DNA from: Amorphophallus konjac
Taxonomy: Eukaryota > Streptophyta > Magnoliopsida > Alismatales > Araceae
Reading direction: 5' to 3'
Length of the DNA stretch: 64,000 nucleotides
Assembly (NCBI GenBank): GCA_022559845.1
Contig: JAHNEJ010000975.1
Coordinates: 1-64,000, forward strand
Position numbers and translations under genes: made by a program. Under the pieces are notes generated by a model. It did not search any database, was not told the origin of the DNA, and saw only the letters and a program-made list of their open reading frames with translations. Of this stretch, positions 9,401-21,234 are shown piece by piece (the first letter of the stretch is position 1; each line of letters starts with the position of its first letter).

Positions 9401-10803
9401 GCGTCACGCCCCTGCAATCGATGACGCTTCCTACGTAAATATCAAGGACAGGATAGCAAGGAAGGCCCTACAGGAAGAAATCCTTGAGAAGAGGGAAATT
9501 ATGTTGACTGAGTTAGAAGAAGAATTGGCTGATGAGGAGAAGCCATGGTTTTACGAAATTGCCAAGTATTGCAAAGATCAATCCTACCCTGGAGAAGCCA
9601 CATCGAAGATAGAAAAGCCATAAGGAGAGTGGCACAGAGATACATGCTGGTCGGAGGAGTGCTGTACAAGAGAAGTCTTACTGGTGTTCTTCTAAGATGT
9701 CTCGACGAAGAGGAGGTCTGGAAATGCGTCGAGGAAGCACACTCTGGTGTGTGCGGTGGCCATGTGAATAGCCAAATGCTTGCCAAGAAAATCCTTCGGC
9801 AAGGCTTTTACTGGCCCACCATGGAAGAGATTGTGCCGTCTATGTCCGCAGGTGTGTCAAGTGTCAACTTCACGCCGATAAAATTCATTCCCCATCTTCT
9901 TCACTTCATCCAGTATCCTCCCCATGGCCTTTCTCCATGTGGGCTTTCGATGTCATTGGTCCTCTCGGTAATCCTTACTCCCTCACTAAGCAAAAATCAT
10001 TCATCCTTACTGCAACGGAGTACTTTACCAAATGGGCCGAAGCCGAAGCTTACGTGGAGGTTAAAGCATCAACAGTCTGCAAATTCATCATGAAGAACAT
10101 CATCGCCAGGTTCGGCATTCCAAGCACGATCATCACCGACAATGGACCGCAATTCATTTCTCAGGACCTTCAGGACCTCTGCAAAAGGTATAAAATTGCA
10201 TTACATCATTCATCACCTTATTATCCACAAGGTAATGGCCAAGCAGAGGCCACTAACAAAACATTGATTAAAATCATAAAAAAGACATGTGAGTCTAACA
10301 AGTTCTCGGATTGGCCAGAAAAGCTGATTGAGGCTTTATGGGCCTATCGCACTTCAATCCGTACTCCCACTGGGCAAACTCCGTTCGCCCTTACTTATGG
10401 GATGGAGGCGGTAGTTCCGTATGAAATCTTGGTTCCTTCTCTCAGGGTACAGTTGGACAAGGAGCTTCCCCTCGACGAACGTCGTGATTCACTCCTTACC
10501 CAATTGGAACTCTTAGATGAGAAACGGCTGGCCGCTGCCGAGCATGCACGTGTATATCAGAACAGACTCACACATTTTTATCAAAAGAAGGTCATTGAAA
10601 GGAAATTTCAAGTCGGTGAAATGGTAGTGAAAAGAATGTTTGTAAAACATGGTGGGCCGCGTTCTAAACTCCAACCCAATTGGGAAGGACCATACGTAGT
10701 TCAGGCTGTGCATCCTGACAATGCCTACAGGCTAGTAAATGCTGAGGGGATCGAGTTATCCCACCCTTGGAATTGGCTTTATCTTAAGAAATACTACCCT
10801 TAG
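9401..10803 (+). pseudogene. Integrase (HHCC zinc domain, DDE core, C-terminal domain), frameshifted
   Basis: Would insert the cDNA into the host genome. The zinc-binding region lies at about 9620-9880 (EEAHSGVCGGH and, one frame over, RRCVKCQLHADKIH). The catalytic core starts with FDVIGPLG (about 9940), then TDNGPQFIS (about 10135) and the Glu in GQAEATNKTL (about 10240). A C-terminal segment with VGEMVVKRMF and NWEGPYVV ends at TAG after 10800. Frame breaks occur near 9608 and 9840. From 9937 to 10803 the core is uninterrupted. Confidence 0.9.
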
Positions 10804-12681
10804 ATAAGTGTACATAGTGTCAAAAAAAAATCATAAACGAAAAACAACATAAATAGAAAACAATGAAAACAACAAAAATATGTATATATACAACAACAAA
10901 AGAAAAAAATAAAAAAGAAGAAAAGAAAAAAAATGGAAAAGTTAAAATGCCAATGTTTGGAGATCACCATGTAGTTAAGTCATTGAACCTCCATGTTGGG
11001 ATAGGGCCTATTAAGACCTGGTAGGTTCCGGGTCTTGGTTTGCCAGAACTGTGGAGATCCTTGTCCGGCTAGTTCGGCTTATGCCCCCCTCAAAAGAAGG
11101 CAACATGCATGTACACATGTGTTCTATAAAAGATCGGTAGCATCGCTCATGGTGAGGCCTCACCCAGAAGGTCTCCAGAAGGCTTAAATCTTTATTCTCT
11201 CTCTCTTCGACCGAATGAGACAATCAGCGCCCTTAAAACGCTGAGCATCGGAAACACGAACACAACCCCTAGGGTAAGAGTAGGGCCCAATTCCTCGAGC
11301 ATGGGTCAGAGCACGAGAAGAGGGCAGTGTCCCCGCAGGCATCCAAGAGGGATTCCATAATGTCAAAATACTATGTCCCTCGCAAAAATCTGTCAAGAAA
11401 AATCAGAAAGAAGAACAAAATCAAAATCAAGTGAAAAGCCTGGTCGTAACCGCGCCTGATCCCACAAATGAAACCCCTTTGACTGAAAGTCAAATTCTAT
11501 ACAAAGGGGTCATGAGATGTAAATGCTCGAGATTTGGTCTGAAGTTGCCCGAAAGGGGAAGTTAAGTGCGCCCCTATCTGGCTCGCCGGGTTAACGGTTT
11601 TGCCGGTCCTCTCAGGAGGTTTGCCCCCAATATTCTTCCTTCTTCCCCTGAAGATGAAGGCTCAATGGAGTTCCCGAAGGGTGAAGCTTGCCAAAGCTTG
11701 TAACCTCATTTCAATACAAACATATGGTTGTCCATTTTTGAAAAGCAAAAGCTGTTGTCGTGAAGGAGTCTCCGTGTTTCTGGCCGGTTAAGACCCTTAT
11801 CTACCATCTTGATGTCTTCTTAGCCTGACCTCGGGCTTAGACCAATGCAAGCGCGTCACCTACGGTGCGACGGCGTCTGATTCCGGGTCAGCGTCGCGCG
11901 GTTGGTCGTTTGGGTTCCAAGGTGTTCCATTACATATCATCTAGAGTTGTGAGGAAATAGACCCGGGTCGGGCAAATCATTTACCTTGAACACTTTTTGG
12001 GTGAATCCCTGTGGTCGGAAGCAACTGGGAGCCTAAGCATGGCATGACAGTATTGTCGTCAGGATAAGTCTTAGCCGGCGGGATTATCATTCGAGGAGTC
12101 TAGAGGCCCAAATCAACTTAGATGTGCACTTAGGATGCCTGGGAGGTTAGTAAGAAACCCTTGTTCTCATGCAGGTTAGATGCTATATCACGTGGTCATC
12201 ATGCATTAGCAAAAACAAAAATAAACTAATCAAAAAAAATAAAAAAATAATAAATCCAAAAATTCAAAAAAAAGTAGAAAAATGTATATGCATCAAAAAA
12301 ATGGAAGTGTAAAAGACCAAAAAAAATAAACAAATAACAAAACACACAAAAAATGAATACACTACAAAATAAAAAAAATCACAATTTGCATGATGGCATT
12401 TGTATGCAACATCTCATTTTAAATTCTCGTTTGCATCGTGTGCTTGTCTGTCGCATTCATCATCTCTTTTATCATTGCCTTTGTTAATAAAGGCTTGCCC
12501 CTTGACTCGTTATCAAGGACAGCTCAAATCATGTTTATTTATTGAGCAAGGGGCAAGTCAGAGCAGAGATGCTAACTTGTTTGCTTAAGTGTATGCAGGG
12601 ACTAGAGTGATCAAGAAAAGCAGAGAACCAAGCACGAACTAATTTATTCCACTCTCAACTAAAAACAAATAGAAGTCTACA
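10804..12681 (+). other. Non-coding 3' region of the giant element, first part
   Basis: No gene is supported. A-rich low-complexity tracts lie at about 10815-10940 and 12200-12390. The sequence between them is of ordinary composition, with only short unrelated ORFs on both strands. It lies between integrase and the first antisense ORF. Confidence 0.6.
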
Positions 12682-15313
12682 TCAGGTTTCACCTTCTCTC
12701 TCCACATTACTTGTCCCGCCACCCTCCGGGCGAGACACTCTTGAGGGTGCTACCCAATCATGGAAAGCGGTCCTTCTACCGCTTTGTGGGCCTCTTTCTA
12801 TCTCTACTCCCCGGCGCCGATCTGCGGGGGCACCAAAGAAGCTGCTGACACGAAAGCCACGCTCTCGTGCTCTTCGGTAGCGTTCCTCACCGTCCTTTAG
12901 CCACTGCTCGGCGAGGCCGAGACTGGTCTTCAATTCAAATAGTTGGGCCTCCAGGGCCCTCTTCTCCTCTTTCTCGGCCGACCTCTTGGCCTTCTCTCTT
13001 TCCTTGGCCTTTTCCCTCTCAGCACGTTCTCTCGCTCTGTCTTCCCTCTCCAGCTGAAGGGTGATCCTCAGCTCTATAGCGTCCCTAGAAAAGTCGTCAC
13101 CTGGACGACGCTGCAGTTCCTCTTCTAGCTCGGCTATTCTAGCTTCCTTCTGGGCGGCATGCGCGAGTGCCTCCTCCGTTTCTTTCTCCTGCCAAACGTT
13201 TCATCTCAGGCTTCTGGTAACGCTTGAACAAGGGATATTAAATGGTGAGGGTCTCACCTGTACAGAAAGCATCCCTTCTGCTTCCGCAGCCCGCTGGGTG
13301 GCATGAGCAAGTTACTCGTGGAGTAAATCTAACTCTGAAGTGGGAATCCATAGACTGGAAGAAACGCCGTCTGCCCCCATTGCCGATGAAACTACATCGA
13401 GTTGGGCACGCTGCGTACACATACGAGAGGTGACAGTTAAATGGTTAACGCCATGAATTTCAAATCATGCCAGGAGTATGTATATACACACTTACTGATG
13501 AACCCAGAGCCGCTCGGGTGTCAGTTAACTCTCGCTCTGTGTCCGCTAAACGAGCTTGTAAGTTTGTTATTATGGTGTTATGGGTATCCTATAGCCATGG
13601 CTCTTGAGTTCACAAATAAAAATAAAAAAAATGGAAATTATAAAAGATAAAAAATAGTGTTTTACTTTACCTCTATAAGCCTTCCAAGCTGGAGCCTCTC
13701 CGCATACATTACCCTATAAAGCCGTAAGTAATCTTCACTGTCTTGTGCTTGCGATTCCACGAGCGTACCACCCCGCTGCCAATCTTCATACTGTTCGGGG
13801 AAGCGCACCCTCCAATCAACGCAGGTTGTCGGCCCGCGCGTCTTTTCCCGACACTGGGTGAGGAGGTTATATCCACCCATTCCTGGGCAAGCCCGAGAGT
13901 CCTCATGGCTAATCGTAGCCTTAGTGGCTCAATTTCATTCAAACAATGAAGCCAGAGGTCCCGTCCAAACCGGGCACGGCTTCCAATTACCCATGGCTGG
14001 TCGCATCGACCATGTTCAAGTAAGGCCTCCAGTTCACCTATGTTGGTTGTACATATCTTCTTAGTTACTCAAAAATACAAAAAAATGGTAAAAAAATGAA
14101 CAAAATAAATAAAAAATAATAATAGAAAAGAGTATCCTACCATCGTTGCAGGGAATTCTTGTAGCTCCCATCTCGATACCATCAGCTGGTAGGATAATGG
14201 TGCTGTACTCATGATGGGTTGTCACCGCCTAGCCAACGGGATCGTCACTGGCCGACAGTGTCGAGCTCTCCCCGTTGGAATATAATAGTAGCTCCATAGC
14301 TACATCATCATGTGTCATTGGCATCAACAAATACAAGAAAAAAAGCATAAAACGAAAACCACAAAAAAAATAATCTTTTACCTGGATGAAGGGCGTAAAT
14401 CCATTTATTGTCACCTCTCGGCCTGTCCTTTGCGACAGACCTGTGAATAGATGCGCTAGTACGGCAGCTCCCCAGGCGTACTGCCCTACTCTCTCCAAGT
14501 CCACGAGCAGCTCCAGGAAGCGGCAGTGTATGTTGTCTCCTTGGAGCCCAGTAGCAACCTACCCAGCAGAAAGAGGAGGAACCTCCTCAGGTCCATGTTG
14601 GACCTCTCCCAGTTGCTGGCATCCGCACAGTATACAGCACGGGCACCTCTTTCTGCCCTTTCCATGAATTCCTCCAGGGACTCGTCATCCCGTGGACGAA
14701 TGTCAGTAAGCCCTAACACCTCCATGATCGATGTCTTGGCTACTGACCTGTTCTTCCGACCGTCGAGTTCCAGTCCTAACAGTTTCTGGGCACCTTCTCG
14801 GTAATCCGCGTAAGTGACGCCAGTCACTGCCTCTCCATCCACTTTGAGGCCCGTAATGCGGACCATATCTTCTAGACTGGGCACCATGTGCCCCCAAGGC
14901 ATCAGGAATGCCCGACTCGCCGGATCCCATCTTTCATGTAATGCTTGGATCAGGGCAAGGTCGAGCTTTATCGGCTCGATTCGAGGAAGGCACCGAACCC
15001 CATCACGTCTAGCCTGGCCTTTTGAAGTCCGGGAGACCTCGATACGCTGCCACTACCAGCTCCCACGAGATATGCGAGCGCATCATGCTCTGCACATATA
15101 CAAGAGGTGAAAAAGGGGAGCATTGCTAAGCAAGAAAGGAGAAGAAAAGGATGAAGGAAGGAAACCAAAGAAGCCACTTACAAGCTGTGATCGGGTCCTC
15201 TCACTCAGTTGTCCTTCGACTTCTGAGAGTCTCCTGGAACTGCTACCTGATCTGCTCCTCTTCGAGGAGCGGGAAGACTCACCTTCTGCTCTGAAGCTGG
15301 ATTCACCCTCCAT
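12682..15313 (-). pseudogene. Antisense PMD-type ORF 1, multi-exon, decayed
   Basis: Starts at ATG 15313 with a Ser/Arg/Glu-rich N-terminus. Exon 1 ends at 15182 with donor GTAAGT, and the next exon begins at 15089 after GTGCAG. That exon carries plant mobile domain text: ALIQALHERWDPASRAFLMP, then ITGLKVDGEAVTGV, then a second part at 14229-14504 (VGQYAWGAAVLAHLFTGLSQ). Further exons follow at about 13662-13942. A Glu/Lys/Arg-rich coiled coil (about 12900-13100) leads to a TGA stop at 12682. At least one frameshift lies near 14990. PMD proteins such as MAIN act in the nucleus in Arabidopsis, and PMD ORFs antisense to pol are known in Tat elements; the role here is unknown. Confidence 0.75.
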
Positions 15314-15417
15314 CCTGAAAAAATGAGCGACACTCGCAACCTCCCTTCCTTACAAACTTGCACTCCTCAAGTCTGCTCTCAGGACCTTGGTGCTTCCAGG
15401 TCTAGAGAAAGGGGAGG

Positions 15418-15425
15418 TATTTATA
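15418..15425 (-). promoter_or_regulatory. TATA box for antisense ORF 1
   Basis: The minus strand reads TATAAATA, the plant TATA consensus, about 105 bases upstream of the ATG at 15313. The spacing gives a plausible 5' UTR of about 70 bases. This is inferred from sequence only. Confidence 0.55.
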
Positions 15426-15659
15426 AGATCAGAGAGAAGATGATCTGGATTTATCACCATCACCCCTAGCAACAGCTCTTACGACAAGTCACCCTCTCTT
15501 TACTTTTACGGCCGCTCTACCCTGTGGAGTGATCGATTCGGAGGCGTGATTTGTTGACTTGTCCTCTTATTCGGTCCAAAGATTCTCCATGTTCATTGTC
15601 AGGTTGCGACTACTGCTAGCGCAACGAAAGAAAACGGGGGACAAACATGTGGGAAAACA

Positions 15660-16065
15660 GGGCCAGGGGCCGATATTATTGAAATTAGTGATAGCTTCCA
15701 CTGCAAGCCATGGCCGAGGCGTCCTCGGATGCCACTTTGCCATGTCGGGTGAATGCTTCAGAGCCGTAATACGGTTCGAAGAATCCACGTGTCCCTTATG
15801 ACATGGGCCGATATTATTTAAATTGGTGACATCTTCCACTGCAAGCCATGGCCGAGGTGTCCTCGGATGCCATTTTGCCATGTCGGGTGAATGCTTCAGA
15901 GCCGTAATACAATCTGAAGAATCCACGTGTCCCTTGTGACAGTGGCCGACACTATTGAAATTGGTGATAGCTTCCATTGCAAGCCATGGCCGAGGTGCCC
16001 TCGGATGCCACTTTGCCATGTCGGGCGAATGCTTCAGAGCCATGACACGGTCTAAAGATTCCCCA
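15660..16065. repeat. 138-bp tandem repeat, three copies
   Basis: Copies begin with GCCATGGCCGAGG at 15707, 15845 and 15983, exactly 138 bp apart. Each holds the inverted repeat CCGAGG-(3 nt)-CCTCGG. Because 138 is 46 codons, the minus strand stays open through all copies (15567-16043), but the peptide resembles nothing I know. The array lies upstream of antisense ORF 1 and its TATA box, so an enhancer or promoter role is possible. Confidence 0.85.
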
Positions 16066-16337
16066 TGTCCCTTGTCCTATTGTGACCACTTACAGTGCAA
16101 AGAAAGAAAATTAGGACATTCACGTGGGAATATAGTACTAGGGGCCGTCATTTCAAAGGCGGTGGCAGATTCCTTTTGACGATCATGGCTATCACAAGTC
16201 ACTACCCCATGTTTCGAGAAGATGACTCATCGAGCATGTCTCACGGGACCCACGTGGTGAAGAAGAAGAGTATACCAGAAGGAACGCACCCTAGGCAGGC
16301 AAGCCGCTCTTGAATCAAACCATTCCACTCATACATC

Positions 16338-16345
16338 TATATAAG
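16338..16345 (+). promoter_or_regulatory. Plus-strand TATA-like box
   Basis: TATATAAG precedes a CT-rich leader and the plus-strand ORF at 16491-16862. With the minus-strand TATA at 15418 it would make the repeat array between them a divergent promoter region. Evidence is positional only. Confidence 0.35.
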
Positions 16346-16490
16346 GATTTGTGCCCATCATGAGGAAAGAGTGGGTGTGCAAGCCACTCACTAACCCTCA
16401 TCACCCTCCTAGTCACTTCTCTTCTCTCTTCTCTCCGAAGGCAAGAAGTCCCTCGGAGGCTTTCTGTAGCTCAGTGACGCAGCAATCGCT

Positions 16491-16862
16491 TTGCCGTGCC
16501 ACACGTTCCTACATGCTCTTTGGTGGTGCCCTTCGTCTTCCTACTTCTCTCGCGATCCCGATGGCCGCGAGGCTCTTGAAGTTGAGGCCGCTGGTTCGGC
16601 TGCCCTCTGTTCTGCCGAAGGAGACTGCATCAGCTCCAGGAGCTCCTCCACTGCGAGCTCCGATTCTGCTCTAATCTGCAACAACTCTGAGGGATTGACG
16701 CGTCGTTCGTTGTTTCTCCTAAAGCTTCATCAGTTAGGCCTCAGTGCCCTCCTCTTGTATCAATCTCAGTGTCGCTCTATCCCCCCACTCCTTCTCACTC
16801 TCTCCTCGTTGTCTGAAGAGAACATCAGCACCAGGACATCTCAGGGAAGCCCTTTGCGGTAA
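16491..16862 (+). CDS. Unassigned plus-strand ORF between the two antisense PMD ORFs
   Basis: A 123-codon ORF whose first half looks protein-like: acidic, then a Ser-rich stretch (SSRSSSTASSDS). The second half is Leu/Ser-rich. I do not recognise it. It lies 150 bases downstream of a TATA-like box. An overlapping frame (16351-16674) is also open, so chance is a real alternative. Confidence 0.25.
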   Translation: MPCHTFLHALWWCPSSSYFSRDPDGREALEVEAAGSAALCSAEGDCISSRSSSTASSDSALICNNSEGLTRRSLFLLKLHQLGLSALLLYQSQCRSIPPLLLTLSSLSEENISTRTSQGSPLR

Positions 16863-17193
16863 TCATCTCAGTCCTCCGGCTCCTGTCCGATGACAGGTAG
16901 CCGTCCTCCAGCGTCTGCATTCAAACTGCCTCTGCCAAAAGAGAAAAGAGAGAGAGGAGATTCAAAGAACATGCAATGGCATTAAGGCCTGGCTTTTATT
17001 TCAAAACGAGATGACATCAAGGACTGGGCATCACGGGCCTCAGTTTCCCCAGTTCCATTACATAAGCATTCAACAGCTCACGATCCTCACTCACAGTCAC
17101 CATCACCTTCTGTGGAATACTGGCTTTCCACGACACTTTGATCGCCTTTTCTATCCTTGGCATCACCTTCCGTGTCTAACTCTCTTTCCTTAA

Positions 17194-18443
17194 TCAAAGG
17201 AGATCGGATGGTGTAGGAAAAGAGTGTCGCGGAAGGCCGATTTGCAGGCAACACCGGTGCGAGCTGTAAAGGACAAACTCAGTTGCACCGATAAGCTGGA
17301 GTTTCGCGTTAGGGGAGGATCTCGCAAGAAGCTCACGTCCAAGTAAACATGCTGGCGCGTGAGTAAACGCATCCCGCTCCAAAGTGTTGAAGTAAGCACG
17401 CCAGTCTCCACGTGACTTCAGCCGAGGCATGCGATTGACTACACTCCCGCCAAAACCCAACACATCAACCATGTGATAAAGGGGGCTTTGTTGGAAGATT
17501 CTGGAAGTAGTCCTTGCCTCCTCACAGCGATCAAATTTGAAGTGGAGATTGATCCAGCAATTTAGGAGAAACATGCACCCATAGGGGGGCTGGCCCATAC
17601 TGGAGGCCGTAAGACCACTGTAAAGGTAGGCGAGGACGGCTGGTCCCACTCTTTTGCCCTCCTAGAGTCCGCAAATCACACCCAACTGATCCTCCTCCAG
17701 GATGTTGTCAATACTGAGGAAGAGGAGAGCTCCCGCCAAACAAATCACAAACCCTTTCATGAGTGCTTCTAAACGTTCGTCGCTTGGCGGTCTTTCCAAA
17801 CCGTTCATAGTCCAATCTGCCAGCTTCTGTAGGTTGATTCCCCTCTGAGTCTGAACTCCTTTAATAACTTCGCAGGGCATGAAGCCTCTCAGAATCTCCT
17901 CAGGGGACATTTTCTTCCCCAGGCGCAAAATTTTTATTTTGCCATCATTCCTGAATCTTTTTAAGCCAAGCAGGAGTTCCGCCTCCTCCAGAAGGATCGT
18001 TGATTCAAAAGTCGGAAAGATGAAGGTATGAGTTTCAGGGTGCCAAGCCTCTATCAGTGCACCCATGGCTGCCCAATCCATGTAAATCTTGTTGTAATAT
18101 TTGGCATGGATAACCAGGCCTTGAAGGTGCCACTTTGAAATAAAAACCCTCATGTCGGTAGTAATGTTGGAAGTGAGCTTTGTAAGCCAGGGTAGTCTGG
18201 AGAATCTTCTGGGACCCGGAAAGAGAGGATACGGCTGAGAAGAAAGAAAAGAAAAGCATAAGAAAGAACTCGTGCGTAAAGAAAGAGAGAACTGATTGGA
18301 CTTACCATCCGTGAGCAAATTCTTTCGCACAGATGACCTCTGAACTCGGTCAATTTCTTGAAACCACGATCGAACCTCCCCCTTTTGGTAGGGCGGGAAG
18401 GTCCACCCTCCATCTCCACAGGTTGGGAACTCTCTCTTCCCAT
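17194..18443 (-). pseudogene. Antisense PMD-type ORF 2, one in-frame TAG
   Basis: Starts at ATG 18443 (MGRESSQPVEMEGG). Exon 1 (18443-18306, 46 codons) ends at donor GTAAGT. A 71-base pyrimidine-rich intron ends in TTCTCAG, and exon 2 begins at 18234 in the correct phase. Exon 2 carries PMD features: ALIEAWHPETHTFIFP, EEAELLLGLKRF, AVLAYLYSGL and LYSSHRCCLQIGLP. The frame runs to a stop at 17194 with a single TAG at 17662-17664, so 392 codons are open apart from one stop. A nuclear role is inferred from family members. It differs clearly from antisense ORF 1, so the element carries two PMD lineages rather than a recent duplicate. Confidence 0.78.
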
Positions 18444-18493
18444 CTCAAAAGCACAGAACCACCGTTGAATGCATTTGGCTAAGTGTTGGGGGG

Positions 18494-18501
18494 TACTTAT
18501 A
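18494..18501 (-). promoter_or_regulatory. TATA-like box for antisense ORF 2
   Basis: The minus strand reads TATAAGTA 50 bases upstream of the ATG at 18443. Position and sequence fit a plant core promoter, independent of the LTR. Confidence 0.45.
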
Positions 18502-19654
18502 GGAAGAAGGGCGGTAAAACGATAAAAGTAAAGCTTTAATGATAAGTTACCGTCATGAACTTTAACTGAGGGACTATGGTTTGCTTTGCACAGCGTTTTG
18601 GTAGTCTTTGTGAATCACTTTGGTGTGTGGATTTCTTTGTACAGTAGAATGCAATTTTATTTCTAATGTGATAATCGTGTGCTAACTGTTGATTGCAGGA
18701 ATTTAAAAAAAATGATGATAAAATAAAATTTAAAAAAATGGTATCACACTGTCCCACCCTCAGTCACTCCGGTGATTGGCCCCACCGTGTCATGCATCCT
18801 ACTATATGATATCTACACTATTAGAGCATACCAAGGACCTTATGTCTTGAATAAATCTGGGGTTTGAGTTCCCCTTCAACAAAAATAGTGATCACTTCAG
18901 AGGAATTCAGGACGTACGGATAGGCCGTTAGGATGTGACAGCTTGGGGATGACGGTTCCGTCCGATGTGTCGGTACGTGGATAAATGAGCCCCGGCTCAG
19001 TATCTGCTCATCGGATCGGTATCCTGACCCAGTCTCCACAACCTAACAATATTATCCTTGGTTATCTTCTATTTTTTTTGTTTTATATTTTTCTTTTAAA
19101 CCCAGCACGCATTCATGTAGGACTTTGAGTTCATTATGGAAAATCATTCACTTACTTTGATTGTGTGAGCCACGATGCCTAATTGCTTAGATATGGGATA
19201 TTCCATTCTGAGTCGAGTACTGAGTTTTCCCGAGGTTGCCTTGGGATGTTTCTCTGAAAGAAACCATTGTTTGGAGTGGTCTCTAATTCATCGTTTCAAT
19301 TTCCCTTGGACCCACCTTGGCTGCAGCACTTCCACAATGGCTGGTAACCGCTCCCCAATGGTGAAACCTGAGGTTTACGACCCGGGTACTTCCGCACCGT
19401 AAAGTTGGTCCTTTTAGTTTACTTATGCACCAGTGTACGTAATGTCCTTCCTAGTTTGTTCACCATGCAAACAAGCGTTGATTTCAGAGAGCATTCTTCA
19501 AGATTGCTTCGGTAAAACTCGAGAAAGATGCTCATCAGGAAACTGATGAAGGCGTGTCTCATCACACCTTGGCACCTGTTTTTCACTCCACTCCACTCTA
19601 TTCCATACATTTCATTCCATTCCATTACGTATCCTGCCCTTACAAAGCAGATGC
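18502..19654. other. Non-coding stretch upstream of the polypurine tract
   Basis: No coding sequence or recognised motif is visible. Short direct CATT-type repeats (CCATTCCATTCCATT-like) lie at about 19585-19630. Confidence 0.5.
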
Positions 19655-19668
19655 CAAGGCGGGGCAGC
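19655..19668 (+). promoter_or_regulatory. Polypurine-tract position of the giant element
   Basis: AAGGCGGGGCAGC lies immediately before the 3' LTR start TGTAGACACGC. It is purine-rich but broken by C residues, so it is assigned mainly by position as the plus-strand primer site. Confidence 0.5.
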
Positions 19669-20053
19669 TGTAGACACGCTATTTTCACATTTTTTACGAG
19701 TAAATCTCATATTACACCACGATGTCCCAGAGTGGCTTACACGATTAACTTAGGTGATTGATTAGCATTTGTTTGAGTTTTACATAAAAATATAAAAAAT
19801 CTTGAAAATTGAAAAGGGTTATAAAAATTGAGAAAATGTTAAAGTACAAAAAAATGGGTAAGGGCTTATAAAAATTTTAGAAAAATAATCAAAAAAGAGG
19901 GTCATAAGAAAATACAAAAAAAGATAAAAAGGTTAAAAAAAATTCAGAAAAATTGAGGAAAGTTTAAAAATAAGGAGAAAATGTTTTAAAGATGAAATAA
20001 TAAAAATAACATCCTAATATAAAAATAAATAATCTTATTTATGTATATATGTG

Positions 20054-20064
20054 TATATATAAAG
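20054..20064 (+). promoter_or_regulatory. Candidate LTR TATA box
   Basis: TATATATAAAG in the AT-rich first part of the LTR, followed by a C/T-rich stretch resembling a plant leader. This would place U3 in the first few hundred bases and the hairpin array in the transcribed part. The related solo LTR has a clearer box at 38155. Confidence 0.35.
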
Positions 20065-20989
20065 AGATATCAATAAAAAAACATAAAAAATATAATCATA
20101 TCCCTAATCTAATCTTTATTTACTAATCTTTAATTTTTTTTAATTAACACTAATCATCCTATCTTCCTATTCCCTTCCCTCTCTCTCACGACACACACAC
20201 TCACTTCACTGCACACACATGCACCTCACTGCACTCACCCTCCACCCCACGACACTCTCTCTCTCACTTCTCCCCCACACACACACACGAGACACCCCCC
20301 CTTTTACGGCTCCACCCTCTCACCATGCTCACGGGACATCGGCTGCCAACATTCCCACCGTCGCCATCCCTGCCAACCCTCCTCTCCCACTGCAGAAGAT
20401 GTCGGTCGCCCCCCATCTCTCTAACTTTCTCCCACCTGCCAACTCCACCTCCACTGCCATTGTCATCAGCTCTGCCGACCACCGGCCCTCCACTGGCAGC
20501 AGTCACACAACCGCCAGCCAACCCCCCTTTTTTCACTTCCCACTGCTACTTCCCCCATACCCTCGCGCCATCGCCTCCACTCCCCACCTCCTGGCCGCGA
20601 TCACCTCGCAAGCCCCGGCTTCCCGTCCACCCGCCCCGCTCGCCTCCAGCCACCACAGCCGCTGCATGCGCCCGCGAAGCCCCTCACCGACAGCCCCCTC
20701 CGCGACACCGCCGTCGTCATCTGACCGCTAGCCACCGCACCGCCTTCGGACGTCCCCCAACGCATGCACGTCCGCATCTCCCCCCACGCCGACGCTGCCA
20801 TCCTCCTCTCCGTCCAGCACCGTTCGAGCCCGCCTGCTAGCAGTTGCCGCCCGACCTTCGTCACCGTTGGACCACCGCCGGCCAACTCCACCGCGCCCCC
20901 CACGCCGTTGCTGCCGTCGTTCCCGGCCGTTGGAGCCCTCCACCGGCACCCGTCCGAGCCGTCCGAGCGCGCCCCCGCCGAAGAGCTCG

Positions 20990-21161
20990 CGGCTCTCTCT
21001 CCGTCTCTCCCGTTTCCCTCTCTCTTTCTCTCCCTCTCTCCTTCTCTCTCTTCCTCCCCACCGCGGTGACCCCGCCGCTCTCCCTCCTTCTCTTTCTCTC
21101 TCCCTCTCCCTCTCCCTCTCGTTCTCTCATCCTCCCTCCTCCCGTGATCTCTCTCCTCCCT

Positions 21162-21234
<73 letters not shown>

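Noticed and set aside
15567..16043. 158-codon minus-strand ORF over the 138-bp repeats
   Set aside because: The repeat length is a multiple of three, which keeps the frame open; no known domain and no clear expression signal of its own.
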